Below are positions 14,901-28,199 of a stretch of 64,000 nt of DNA, piece after piece; within the stretch, counting starts at the first letter, position 1; every line of letters begins with the position of its first letter. The DNA comes from Aphidius gifuensis (taxonomy: Eukaryota > Arthropoda > Insecta > Hymenoptera > Braconidae): contig NC_057788.1 in NCBI RefSeq assembly GCF_014905175.1, forward strand, positions 1,674,001 through 1,738,000, given 5' to 3'. The position numbers and the translations under genes are program-made. The notes under the pieces were generated by a model. It did not search any database, was not told the DNA's origin, and saw only the letters and a program-made list of their open reading frames with translations.

Positions 14901-17660
14901 GTTCTTGACTGGCAGCGTTAAAAATTGCTCGATAAGCATCCATCGTCAAAACGAATTGGCTTTAAAAAAATATTTCTTTTTTTAACTTCATGTTGTTATT
15001 TTATTTCAAACCAAAGTTTTAATGAAAAAAAAAAAAAAGAGAGAAATATGTTTAAAAGCTTGGTATGGCGAAGAGAAGATGTATTGAGTGAAGAAAAAAA
15101 AAATAAAAAATAAGACAACGTTTTCAAATAAAAGCAACATTGCTCTCTGACTTTAGCACAAGAATTCAATTTTCAGCTTGATTTGTCAGAATGTCAGAGT
15201 CTCATTCTCCTTTTTCCAAGCTTAAATTTGCTCTATAACATTGTTCGCTTGACTGAATACTTCCCTCTTTTATTACGACTATACTCCACTATGCAAGGTC
15301 GATTTTATATCTAATTTTATATTTTTTTTTTTTAAATATAATTATTGTAAAAATATTTAACTATACTCTCGCGATGGTTATAATTTAAAAAGAAATATAC
15401 ATAACTGTATAACTGCATTGAAATACGCAAATTTAAAGTAGATTTGGATTTTCAATCGAAAGAATTGGATCAATGTGTTAATTAATTTTTTTTCTTAATA
15501 AAAAAACAGGTTGTTAATTTTTCCATTTGACCAAATCTTTTCTGTATCGTCTCAATTATATTCTGTTAAATTAACAAGTCATTTAAACTTTGCAAAATTG
15601 GTTGTATAAAAATGTTTTTAATAAGCTAAACAAGCCAACGTTATTTTTATAATTTAGCTTTAATTTTTTTTTCTTTCGCATATAAAATAAAATAACAAGT
15701 CTATTCTCTTTTTTAATTACTAAATTTTACTTTTTTTAATTATTGTTGTAGATAACGTTAACGTCATTGGACAAGTAAAAAAAACTAAATAAAAAATTTC
15801 CATCATCAACTTCAACAAGAGTAAATTTTTCAATTTTTTAAATTTATTTCATTTCGATTCCAAGCAATCCTTAATTCCTTAAAATTATTTTCAACTCACT
15901 AAAAAAATAATAAAATATGTAAATTCTAAAAAAAGTTACTATCACTAAAACAATTATTTTCTTTTTTAATTTCAAAAAATTTTAACTAGTCATGGTAAAT
16001 TAAAAAAAAAAAAAAAAATTCACAGTGTCTCCCCAGACTCTAAATATTTGTATATACATAAAATATAATTATTTCCCAAACCGTGAAAAACATATATAAA
16101 AATAAAAATACCAAATTTTTTCTTAAAAAAAAAACTTCCAAAAAACCATGTATGTATAAATAAAAATATAAAACAAAATTATGTAATTTAATATATAAAC
16201 GGCGTGGATAACAACATAACACTAGTTGATTATTGAAGATGAGGGTGGATTTAATATACATTCACTCAGTTACATGACCCTTCCTTTAAACCCCAAAAAA
16301 TTGAATAGGGTTGTTATGTACATCAGTACATTATAGAGAGAGACTGGGCACATAATCGACTCGACGACATGGCTTATCTCTGTAAACCTTGTCCCACACT
16401 TTGTCACGCGACAGTTTTCCAAAACCACCCTCTCACTATCACAATAACCACTCTATGTATCATCCCCAATATTTTGTCTATTTTTTTTTATTCAAATAAA
16501 ATTTCACTCAGTCTACATTTCACCAAATTTACCTCGCCTAAAAACACCCCTAAAAATAAAATTATTTCTTCAACGATACATCTATTATTTTATTTAAAAA
16601 ATCACCCATCAAAATAAACAATTAATATAAATAAAAATAAATTTAATTAATTAAAAATTTATTAATTCAAACCGGATATAATTGTATAATTAAAAAATAA
16701 TTAAACCACATGTTTTAATGGAAAATACAAAACAATTGTATGTATGTTTTATTGTTCTAAATAGGATGTTAAAAAGCAAGTAAATGTTTTTTTAAAAAAA
16801 TTAAAAGAAAATATGGGAATTGAGTAGTAAAGCCAACGCCTTATTTTGGTCAAACTTGCGGAACGTCAACAGACAACAATGACTTTTAATTCTTTATAGG
16901 TAAAATTCACAGAGTAGTTTTTTTATTTTTTTTATTTTTTTCATTTTTATATACCACCTGATTGACTTAAACTGGTAGAATGAAATTATTATCTTCAGGG
17001 CGTGCACACCTTTTGTATATATCCAGGTTATTTATATATTTTTATGAAACAACATACTTAATATGCAGGTCGTTGTTTGTTACAATCATCATTTAAGGGG
17101 AATAACATGTAAAAGTATTGTCGGTTGATGGTGCGCGCATATAAGCTTACAAGTTATATTTATAAAAATAAAATAAATAACAGACATACAAAAAATACTT
17201 GACTATTCTAATGACAGCTCATTAGGTTTCATTTAATCACTGGTATTAGTGCAATCTGGATAATTGCAAGACCAAAGTTGTACAAATGATTCAAGTCCCG
17301 CGCGCTTTAATTACAGACATCTTTTCTATGTACAAACTCATTTTCTCCATTTAATTTTTACCTTTTTTTTTTTTTTTTTTCATTTATAATTTTCTTGCTA
17401 CTTGATGTACACGTCAATTTAAAAGGATGACTTCCGTATTTGAGGTTAATAATATATTAATGAGAATTATATGAACTTGTACTTGATGATAAATTTGTAT
17501 TGTTATTTGTTTACTTTGGAATTTTTAAATTAGCACAGCTTTTTATTATTGTTGTGGTTATTTAAAATTGACATGGAATTATAGAATTGTTGGATACCAA
17601 ATTTTGATATAGTAAATTGTAATTTTATGATAAAAGTTTAACATATATTTATCATTGTCA

Positions 17661-18042
17661 ACCGTGATGGCGAAAAAATTAAATTTTATAAATTCAAAAT
17701 TTGCTACACCGTTTAAAAATAAACTTTTCCATTCAATTTTTTTTTACAATGGCTTAGTTAAAATTCCAACTATATTGTGAAATAAATTTTAGTAATTAAC
17801 CTTGAAAAATTAACAAAAAAAACTGACAATTAAAATAATTAATTTTTCCGATATTTATTATAAAAAAAAATTTTTTTTTAATTAACTATATCAATTTTTT
17901 TGTTGTTATTTTTCCAAGGTTAATTACCGAAATTTATAAAATAACAAAATTGGTATTTTAACTAACCAGTTGTAAAAAAAATCAGACAAAAGTTTATTTT
18001 TAAACGTTGGAGTAAATTTTAAATTTTTTTTGCCATCACGGT
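17661..18042. mobile_element. Foldback (MITE-like) inverted-repeat element, 382 bp
   Basis: The two halves are reverse complements of one another over about 170-180 bp each, with a short A/T spacer centred near 17851. The ends read ACCGTGATGGC on the left and GCCATCACGGT on the right. Inside, matching blocks recur in order in both arms: CGTTTAAAAATAAACTTTT (as C-CGTTTAAAAATAAACTTTT on the left), then TTAGTTAAAAT, then GTAATTAACCTTG. There is no coding capacity. I could not see a convincing target-site duplication at the ends. A non-autonomous DNA transposon or a simple long hairpin are both possible; the arms have diverged, so it is not very recent. Confidence 0.75.
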
Positions 18043-18374
18043 CTGCGATATGTGCCAATACCCACTAATTCCCCCGGCATAAAAAATTTCTACAACAGAA
18101 AAAAAATAATTCACAAATTAATTTAGTCCATTGAACGACTCAAGTAATTCATTGCAAAAATTTAATTTATTTTTTTAATTTTTTCATATTAAAAACAATT
18201 TTCTTGAATATTTCTGTGATTTCTATTTTTTTTTTTTTTTTATCTTCACATTTATATTACTCGCTAGATTTTTTTATTGTAGAAAAAAAAATATATAATC
18301 TGTATAGTAGTCTTTGGGCTGATGTTGTTCATATAAGGGTGTGTCACTTGAGTATTTTACCATAAGGGTGCCAA

Positions 18375-18394
18375 GTGTCTGGTATGCCAGACAC
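18375..18394. repeat. 20-bp near-perfect palindrome
   Basis: GTGTCTGG, then TATG, then CCAGACAC. The two 8-bp arms are perfect reverse complements. Each arm contains a GTCT/AGAC word of the kind bound by SMADs, so either a dimeric factor site or a chance hairpin is possible. Confidence 0.7.
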
Positions 18395-19493
18395 GCGTCA
18401 TGATTTGTTTTCCCTTCTCATGTAGCTGAGCTTTTGCTCATCTTCAACCCGTACATGTGTGCATATTCATTATAAAAAAAATAAAACCAGATATATACAT
18501 AAAAAACTTGAAACCGATGATCACTTTGCGTTATTGAAAAAACACCTATACATCTTGAATATATATCAAAAAACTTGATATGTAAAATGGTCGAATTTCT
18601 ATGTAGGATCAAAGTAATGATCATCAGATATATATATTACAAAAGAAAATTATTTGAGAGTATTTAGATGATACGATATTGCTTAAAATAAAAAAAAAAT
18701 AATAAAAATTGAAAAAGTATTTAATGAGGTGTTTTGATTTTTATTTCATTTATTTCGCATTTATTTTATTTATTTACTTAATCATTTGCAGATAGCAATA
18801 AATGTAGATGCGTTTTAACTTTAATCTATTATTTCATTGTTTCTGTGTATATAGTTAAAATTGTTAGAGATTATTATAACTTGTATATTTATATTTTCTT
18901 ATTTTAATTCTCTTATTTGCTATATGTGGTTTATTTATTTTACTTGATATATATTTTTTATTGATCTTTAAAACACAACTGAAAATCAATGCAAATGAGT
19001 TGGCCAATTATGTTTCGAGATCGTAAAAACTGCACCTTGTTAGGGCAACTCGTATGTGAAATAGTTTGGATATGTGAGTTGACTAAAACGCGGTATAAGA
19101 CACGTGACGCAACAACAGGGTGGTCAGTCGGCATAAAACACACTCAGAGCCGTGGAATGGTATTTTTATGTCACTCCTATGTTGCCGAAAATTTCTACCA
19201 AATTCAAAACTTTTTTTTTTTTATTTTTTATTTATTTTGTTAATTGTTTTTTTTTTTTTTGTTTCATCATTCTTGGTTTGGTTAAAATGACATTGTTTAA
19301 CTTAATCAAAATGCTTATTTTAAATTAATTTATACTGACGAATAAAATTGTTTTTTTTAAATGAATTTATTTATTTATAAAACAAAAAATTCTACTCTAC
19401 TATTTCATTTGAAAATTTTTTTTTTACATATGTGTTTCTATTATTAATATACAATGTAGCCCATAAGTTTATGTGGCAAGGGCATGTATGAAT

Positions 19494-19542
19494 TAAATAA
19501 ATAAATAAGTAAATAAATAAATAAATAAATGAATAAATAATA
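19494..19542. repeat. (AAAT)n microsatellite
   Basis: Long imperfect tandem of AAAT units with GT and GA interruptions. Confidence 0.85.
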
Positions 19543-22500
19543 ATTTAGAAAATATTTTTTTTACATCTTGTTTTAATGCTTGTATTATATATTAATTTTA
19601 TTCTTGATATTTCAATAATTTTTCATGAGAAAAAGTTACTTTATTTTTATTAAAAAATTTTAATAAAATTACTTATGAAATTGAAAAAAAATATAATTTC
19701 TTTTCAGTAATTATTAATTAATTAGAATTAAGAAAATTATTTTTACCTGTAGTTGATATTTATATAATAACAGAATGAAAAATTTTTAAATAAATAATTT
19801 CGACCCAAAGAAAACATATACCAACATAATTTATTAAAATACATATTATTCCCTTAAAAAATGAATTTAAAAATCTAAAAACTATTGATTTTCAAAAACG
19901 AAAAATGCAGTTGCTCAAATCAGTGAAAGTAAAATGATAAAATAAAGATAATATATTGAAAATCAATTCTAAAAAAAAAAAAGACAAGGTAAAAGTAGGA
20001 AGAGATTCAAGCTGGTTAAAAAAGTTTAAATTCATAAGATAAAGTATCTCAAAGTAGATTCGTGCACAAGCGCCCGTATATAATGATGTGCGAGTTAAAC
20101 AAAGATAAATTTATATTGTACATAAAATACATACAAGTGTAAGTGAGTTCACCGACAATGGTGGCCACTTTAAATAATCCAAAAAAAAAACCATAATAAC
20201 AACAGTAACAACAATAAAAAAAAAAAAAAAGCTCTCATATGTATATATATGCAACAAACATGAATAAAAAAATGAAAAAATATAGAATAAAAAATAAAAT
20301 AAATAAATGGGGTTGGAACAAGAATACGAAGACGAGGAGAGATGATAGTGGAAGGGGGGAAAGCTTCGAGTGTCGGCACCTCGCCGCCACAACGGACCAC
20401 ACACGTTGATTCGCGGTTCTCAATCGGAGGATCTTTTTACCTCATCATTTATTCCATGAGTTATCCACAATATTTTTTACATTAATTTTATATATATATA
20501 TATTTTTTTTGTTATTTTTAATTCATTAGAGAAGGCATCATTTGAAGAGCTAACTACATTTTAACTTGTAAATTGTTTTTTTTTTTTTTTAAAACAAATT
20601 ATTATTTTTATTTTTCAAATCTATGTGTTATCAATTTCTACAATGAAAAATTAAAACTTGATATACCGGAATTTTTTCGTTAGATCATTAATTATTTATT
20701 TACATTTTTTTTTTGAATAAAAATATAAATTAAGGTGAGATATGCGCAATGAATATTGTCGGAAGTTTGAAGTTATATTTTTTTACAAGCTACATAAAGA
20801 AAAAAAAAAAATAATAACCGGTTGGTATTATCTAGTTATCAATGATCATTTTAATATTGAAAATAATACGATAAAAATTTTTTTTTTTATTATACGTAAA
20901 CAAAGTATTTACTGAAAATTTTAATGATTATAAATTAGCTATTATGATAATGATTTTTTATGTATATATTAAAATATTTATTTTGAATTTTTTTAAAAAA
21001 TATATAAATCTGTTTTTTTAATTTTTAAATATGATTTGATTATTTTTTTTTTTTTTATGCACTTGTGTATGTTTGAGCGTAAAATGTAAAATATGTTGAT
21101 CGACAAAAATGGAGGTAAGGCATTTTGCAGTGCCTTTTGCTTATGGGCTTATTACTCTCCTTACAGCCTTCCTCAACTCGTTATCCACGTGCCCTCAGGG
21201 TCCATCCACTCATTTTTTTATTTATTTTTATTTTATTTATTTCTCAGATATTTTTTTTTTCTCATCATGTTTCTTTGTCTTTTTGTATTTAACTGTCTTT
21301 GTTTTCATTGTACGACATCGAATTATTCCGTTGCTCTTGGCTGTCTTTTGTGCATAGCTATAATTTTTTTTTTATTTATTTTTTTAAATGCAGTTACAAT
21401 GCGTCTTCCACTTCTTACTTCGTAAAACTTGATAATTTGATATAAAACATTTTAAAACAAAAAATATTATTATTAAATTGTAAATATTCCATTTTAAATT
21501 AACAGAATAAAAAAAAATTTTTTAAATATTATTGAACATGTATTTATTACTGTTTAAATAAAAAAATTAAAATTTTTTTTATCACACTTTTAAATGATTG
21601 TTTAAGTTTAAAAAAATAATATTTTTTTTTTAACAATATAATTTTGTTTTTTAATGGTTAAAACTTTAAACTGTAATTATGACTATTAATTTTTTTTTTT
21701 TTTTTTTTTTCCTCTGTTCGTTCGTTTATAATGGTCCTATTAATGGTTTTTTTTTTTTTTTTAACAGTTGACTACTTTTTTTTTCTATAAAAAGCATGAG
21801 AAATATTTCAAGGTTAAGATACATTTCCGGAGCTCTAAAAATTCGTTCCATAGACGCGAAATTAACAATAGTCGGTAAAAATATTTTCGTGAAAAATTCG
21901 TTACGGAAGCCACAAAAAAGAAGATAAAGTATATAAATAAATAAATAAATAAATAAAAATAAGAATAGAAAATAAAAAAACATTATAAAAAAAAAAAGAT
22001 TCAGGTCTGACCCTGACCCAGTATCCCGAAGGATTTAAAATAGGCCAAATATTGTTTGGTCACCTTGAATCACACAGAGGGGAGTGTTCCCGAAGGAGTT
22101 AGAAAAACCGTAGCAAGTTTTTTTTCAACTTCTATGAAAGCGTCAGTATTGTAGAGACTAATCGCTAAATCCCGTTTGCTTCGGATGCCTCTCAACATTG
22201 ACCCCACGGTGAGATATATATCTTACATCGACCTTCGGTTCATCTCTTTGACCAGGTACTTTTAGCTTGTGTTTAGACTTTTCACGTCACGCCTCGTATC
22301 TTACCTGATGTCTCACGTCAAAATACTAAATTCTTGACGAAGGTTTTGTCCTCATTTTTTTTTAAACAAATCTCTCCATATTTTTTTATTCATTATCTCA
22401 TACTTTAAGTGGACATTATCGCATTATTTTAGACTTAAATTGATAAGCAAAAATTAAAACAATAACAACAACACAAAATATACTCTTCATATCACCAATC

Positions 22501-23709
22501 AGGGCTTATGAATATATTATTTATTTATTTTCTCATGATTAAAATATTTCGTTGCCTATTTCTTTTTATGCTATATCTCTTAGGATTTATTTTGAATATA
22601 TTTTAAATATTTTTTTAATAACTTATAACATACGCAAATAAATATTTTCATATCTATTTCTGAGATTTTAAATAATGGATTTAGTGATAGGGACAATAGA
22701 GTTTTCATAAAAGTAAAAAATTCTGACTTTTAAATCCGGATTAGTAAAATAATGCCAAAAAAATAAAGAAAAGATTTAAAATACTTACATGTCTTAGTTA
22801 CATTCAATGTTTTCTCTTTAATAATGGGAAAAAAAAAAAAAAAATTATACAAAGCGTACTAAACGTTTGGGGTTTTTACTGTCAGTCATGGATATTGAAG
22901 AGTCAATTTTTTGACATCTCAGTCACTGGAAATGAGATTATCTCTTCGAAATAACACTGTTGTAGGTAAACCTGTCAGCTTTATTTTTATTCTTGTTTTT
23001 ATACATGTATTTTTTTTTTTTTTTTTCGTCTTGTAACTATGGTTTGCTACCTGAAAGAAGTAGCATTTACTTTTGGGTCTAATTTGCTCCGGTGTGTGTT
23101 GCAAATAGTAAGTGCAACAGTGTCACAACAGGGGTTGCTATCTTGAAATTAAGAAGAAAAAAAAAATCGCTCATGGGGGTACATGTACTATTGGTTTCAT
23201 CAATAAAAGAAAAAAAAAATAAAATGTATCCCTTGCCTTGTCAATTGGTCACAACTGAACAACAACGAGACCCCCCTCTGGTTGTGATGAAAATAAACAA
23301 ACCCCTTTTTATAAATGCTACTACTTCTACTTCTGCTGCTCCTGTAACTGAGGAGACACCAAGCATACCAAAAATATCATTGTAATTCAAACAGTGATAT
23401 ATATAATCTTTTGTTAATAAACATCAACCTAAATGCAACTCTTCCAAGGATAAATAATTTATTCAAAACATTTGCACTGATGGATATCTCTTGACTTTAA
23501 AAACTTGCCTTTTTTTTAAGGTTATTTTTTTAAATTTTAAAAAATTACTTTAGCTACCTGTATCGGGGACAAACTACATGCAATTAGTCTTTGTTACTTT
23601 TTTTTTGTCTCGTCACAGTGAGGTTCTTCATTGCCGAAACCCACTGAACTTGAATAGAAAATTTAAAGGATATATTGTGCCAGCAGAAAAAAAAAAAAGA
23701 AGAAGCAAG

Positions 23710-23725
23710 ATGTGTGTGTGTGTGT
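23710..23725. repeat. (TG)n microsatellite
   Basis: Eight TG units without interruption. Confidence 0.85.
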
Positions 23726-25807
23726 TGGCAATAAATTTCAATCCATTGTGACTGGTATATAAAAAAAAAAAAATATAAAACAGTTTTGACATTTTGAGAA
23801 TAAACTTGCCTACTATAAGGATGCCCGACGGGATGGGTCACCGTGACGAAATGTCGGGCATCATCCAGGTAAAACGCCAGTGTCTTTTACCTTTCACCCC
23901 CTGATAACAATCCCTTTGCTTCACTTCTGGATGGAACGAATTGAGTTTTTTTTTTTGTTAAATTGAACGCCTTTTCGCGATTGTAGTTTCAACATCCGTG
24001 ACGTTAGTTTGACCATTTATCGGCACCTGCCTTTTCTTTATTTATTTTTTTCTCAAAATAGGAAAAACTTTTTTTCCGTATTTTTTTTATTTTAGTTGCA
24101 TACACAAAGAAGCTATCAATGCAATCGTTTTGTAATATTGACCACTGTGTCCAACTGAATTTTATACTTTATTTTTACCAAGGATATTAACTGCCAAGTT
24201 CAATTTAAATTTATAAAAGAAAATAAAAAAACGGTTGTTTATTTAAATTTAAATTTTTATTTAAAAAAACTTGAATTAATTTATTTTGATCAATTATTTT
24301 CTATAGAAGCCAATTTACTGTTTTATAAAAAATTTTGAAATTAAAAAAATAATAAAAAAAAAATATATCAATATATTAGAATTGTTTCAATTTTGATAAA
24401 AAATTAGGTAATATGTGTTGAAAAAAAAAAAATTACTTGATGCAGCATTTTTATAACTAGTATCAATAAATCAGAGCACCAAACCGAGAGAATGTTTTTG
24501 CGGTAAAACACTTAATAAATGTGTGAAACAGAGAGATGAAAAGAGGGGTTTATATCCCGGGGGTGCGGTTATCTTTTCATGTACCGGGTGTACATTATCT
24601 CAGGGGCTTCATTTTATTTTTATTCTGAAACCTACTAACAGTAGCAGCACATACAACCATCATCCCAGTCACAAATGAATAGATGGTTATAAATAGTCAA
24701 ACAAACTGCTTCAATATATATTCAACCAAGGGTTGTATCATATCTCCCCTTCTATACAATCTATCTATATCTACACAAAATGAGGGCTTGAAGCGCGAAA
24801 GTAGGTGTGGTCGTTGAGTGTTTTAATAAAATGGATTAGAAAAATCACCATTACATCTGGGAGCTTTTATAAACATCAACTGTTATTTCAATAATCATAT
24901 CATGCTTATTTGATTTGTAAAATCAAGATAATTCAATTATATTTTCTGCGCAAAGAATTTATTTCTAATATTTATAAATCTCATTGAAATCTCTTGTAAA
25001 TCATTATCAAATTAATTAACAAACACCTTTAGCAATTTTAATATAATAATCAAGTATATCCACATTTTGCAAAAAAAAAATTTTTCAATTAAATCGAAAC
25101 AGTTTGAAGAATTTTTGGAATATATTAAAAATTTTTTAATTATAAATTGTATGCTCACTTGTTAACACTGTTTTAATTAGATTGATAGCAATATATAAAG
25201 TGGTGAGATATTTTTTGCGCAAAAGTCAATGACTCGTGTTGAGATTAAATTTGGCTTCCCCTGCCACATTTGTAACTTGATATTTTTTTCATCATTAATT
25301 CGCATGTGCGCTTCTGCTTTTACCCAAAGGCTTCTGGTTATTTCAAATTTGTGTATGCGAGTATATACTGTGTAAGTATAAATATATGTGCATCAATTTA
25401 CTGAAGAATAAAAAGCATTTTAATAAAAAGAGAAACAAACAAATGACAATGATGATAATTTATAGCACGTGTATAAAAAAGAGTTTAAAAATGGTATTTG
25501 AAAAAAATTAGAATCTAATAAAAATATAACAATAATGATGCTGATGATGATGGTAAAAAGTGAAAGAGAGAAAAGGCGGGATTTAAGGATGCCCTTAGCT
25601 CCGCCTACATTACCTACAGTTGATGATAAAGTGGGGATATATTTGTTACGATTCGCCAATAACCGGTTAACATGGGTGTGGCTTGTATTAATTATTCTAA
25701 ATAAGTCGTTGCCCAACGGCGACTGATTATAGAGTTCGCAGTGCCATAAATAGAACCCAGTTTACAAAAGCCCCGTCCTGGAATATAATCAGGTGGAACT
25801 TGACTTT

Positions 25808-25830
25808 CTGCTTGCTTGCTTGCTTACTTG
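25808..25830. repeat. CTTG tandem repeat
   Basis: Consecutive CTTG units, the penultimate one altered to CTTA. It lies about 3 kb upstream of the engrailed start codon. Confidence 0.75.
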
Positions 25831-26734
25831 TCTCATTTATTTTTTATATATATATTTTCTGTCTTTATTTAAACCATTTTTTATTTTTTTTTTTTTGTAT
25901 TTTCTATTTGCTCAATTTGGCCTGTCAAAGTTTAAATAAAAAATGAAATAAAAAATACTAAATCTATCCGGTCTCGATACTTCTATATAATCAAGCCAGA
26001 CGATTGGCCCATTTTGTACATTTTTTTTCTTCTTTTCATCCGTCGTTTGTGCTCTTTTCATTTGACGTGATTACTTGAATTCCATATATCCAAGAATGGC
26101 TTGTGTCTCTCTAAATTAAATTATTATTATTTCTAATTCAATACGTAAATTATATTATACACATCTTTTTTATTCGTCTTTTTTTTTTTTCTCCATTGGC
26201 TTTTTTTTTTCTCCTTTTTTAATTAACTTTTATTGCTATAATCTGGTTTTTTTTTTTCTTTCTTTTCATCCATGACAAGTATATTTAATTAGACAACTTT
26301 TATATATGAAAAAAAGTAAAAAAAAAAAAATATTTCAAATTATAAAAACAATTTTAAATGCCGTGATAATATAAACGTATATATCTCAGTCAACAAATAA
26401 ATTTTCAGCGTGACTATTTTGTCACAAACCACATTTAATTTACAATAATATATATTTTTAATTATTTCAAGCGATATTTAATAATTATTTCAATAGTTTT
26501 TTTTCGAGTATGTGTGTGATTATTTGCGTGCGTTACAAATAGCCGCGGGAAAACATGTTTTATTATTATTATTTTTATTATTATTTACTTAAACACATAT
26601 ATATTTATTTACACACACTCGCATTGCCATAAAGGTTGTTCACTTAACCGTTTCAACATCCAGTAATATATATCCCTCCATCAAGTAATTGTTTATTTTA
26701 TTTTTTTTGTTTCTCTTTACTCACTTTTTATTTA

Positions 26735-27790
26735 TTTATTTCCATTTGTCTCGGAATTCGTAATTTTCATTTACATAAGCAAGATATATCCACCCGCTGT
26801 GAAACAAACAACAATTATATTTTTATTGCCTTGATATTATTATTATACATTGAAATAAAAAATGAATATATATAAATTGTATATTAAAAATTTGTAAATC
26901 CAATGAGCCTCAGGTACGCGCATATACAATATGTCTATACGTTTATTATTATTATTTTTTTTGTATATATAAATTTGTGGTGATGCCTATAATTTAGAAA
27001 TCATAATTCATTGATATGTCTTTGAGCAAGACAGCTGCTTCAATAGATGTGGCATGCTTTTCATGATTTAAAACATCAAATTTTCGAGATAATAATTTTA
27101 CTTATAATCATGAGCATATGTCAATAATTTTCCTGCTTTTATATATTTTTATTCATATTTTATTCTGTTTATATACAATTATTAGTCTGTGTCATTATTT
27201 ACGATACAATTGTTCAATAATAATTTACACATTAATCATTTTTGTTCAATTTTCGCAATGATATAACACAACATCTTGCATTAATATCAGAACATAACGT
27301 ATCGTATCTTATAATTATTTCCATTGTCTGGAATTCGTAAATAATGAAGGGATATAAGCTGTGTTGAAAAAAAATTATATTATTTATATATTATTAATTA
27401 TTAATAAAATAATAAATTTGATAAGGATGAAAAGGACAGAATAACATAACAAATGTATATATAAAATATAATTAGAAATCATAATTCATTGATATGTCTT
27501 GGCAAGTGTTTCAGAGTATGTGGAAATTTTCGATTATGAATAGAGTAATTCCCTTACTCATATATATAATAATACAATGCCATGTGAGTCAAGATGAAGA
27601 AAAATGCAACAAATTATCAAAAAAGAGAAAGAAACATCTGCTGTTTTTGCAGCGTACAGACAATAACTCTTAAAAATTTATAGAATATAAATAGAAATAA
27701 TGAAGGATATAAGTTGTTAGTTGAAAAAAAAAATAAGTTAATATATTATTAATTATTAATAAAATAATAAATTTATAGGAGTGGATGGAT
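26735..27790. repeat. Degenerate direct repeats upstream of engrailed
   Basis: Block A, TTAGAAATCATAATTC continuing to ATATGTCTT (29 bp), is identical at 26994-27022 and 27472-27500. Block B (AATAATGAAGG, then GATATAAG or ATATAAG, a poly(A), then ATTATTAATTATTAATAAAA and following) occurs at about 27340-27420 and 27697-27774. Blocks A and B keep the same order, so a segment of roughly 300-430 bp was duplicated in tandem and its middle has diverged. A third partial match (TTATTTCCATTTGTCTC, then GGAATTCGTAA) at about 26735-26763 corresponds to 27315-27341. The array ends about 1 kb upstream of the en start codon, where cis-regulatory DNA is expected. Confidence 0.7.
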
Positions 27791-27834
27791 ATATAGAATG
27801 GTAAAAATTAGAAATAATTTTTATAGGCGGTTTG

Positions 27835-27871
27835 GGAGGTCCAGTGGGCGGAGTGAAATTGTGAAGGCGGC
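27835..27871. promoter_or_regulatory. GC-box (Sp/KLF-type) cluster upstream of engrailed
   Basis: Three GGCGG words within 37 bp (GGCGG, GTGGGCGGAG and AAGGCGG) in otherwise A/T sequence, about 0.9 kb upstream of the en start codon. In Drosophila, Sp/KLF factors such as Spps act at Polycomb response elements near the en promoter. Assigning that role here is inference. Confidence 0.35.
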
Positions 27872-28199
27872 TACAAATTTTCAGATCATCCTCCAATAAA
27901 ATAAAAGTGGGGATAAACAAATGGTTAAATCAATTTTTTAAAAACATGTAAAATATAAATTTACAAATTTTTTTTTTTCATTTTATTTATATATAAATTT
28001 ATTAAATGAAATATTTGTCAAATGATTTTTCAATTTAATATCATATGAGTTGTAACGAATTTTTTTGTATTATTGATATTATTATTATGATGAATAATGG
28101 TGGGGAGAAAAATGATCAAAGTATCATGTATCCCTACTTTGTGGCTGTATGAAAATGGTAAAAAAAAAGGAACCAAATTTGTTGAAAAAGAAAGAAAAA

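Larger units (their letters stand above)
1..17660. other. A/T-rich gene-free interval left of engrailed
   Basis: I see no supportable coding gene here. Open frames are short, built of Phe, Lys, Asn, Ile and Tyr from homopolymers, and lack any domain I recognise. The stretch consists of poly(A)/poly(T) runs, AAAT-type microsatellites and a few higher-complexity islands (around 3480-3570, 4100-4270, 10960-11180 and 13530-13650). It includes one exact Ci/Gli-type 9-mer at 5976-5984, a palindrome pair at 10999-11038 and a hairpin at 8392-8459. Its position upstream of engrailed suggests distal regulatory DNA, but that is inference. Unannotated noncoding transcripts cannot be excluded from sequence alone. 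Confidence 0.6.
18043..26734. other. Gene-free interval with scattered complex islands
   Basis: No credible gene. It holds a near-perfect 20-bp palindrome at 18375-18394, an AAAT-type tract at 19494-19542, a (TG)n at 23710-23725 and a CTTG tandem at 25808-25830. Islands of balanced composition lie at about 21999-22340, 23810-23920, 24470-24620 and 25560-25810. These islands stand out from the homopolymer background and are the likeliest conserved regulatory sequences. The longest frames here (for example 23092-23385) lack recognisable domains. Confidence 0.55.

Noticed and set aside
18989..19243. 84-codon frame of fairly balanced composition
   Set aside because: Ends in a poly(Phe) stretch from poly(T); no family recognised and no supporting promoter or splice signals.
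23092..23385. 97-codon frame with Pro/Thr-rich end
   Set aside because: Runs through poly(A) stretches encoding Lys, with no splice partner or recognised motif.
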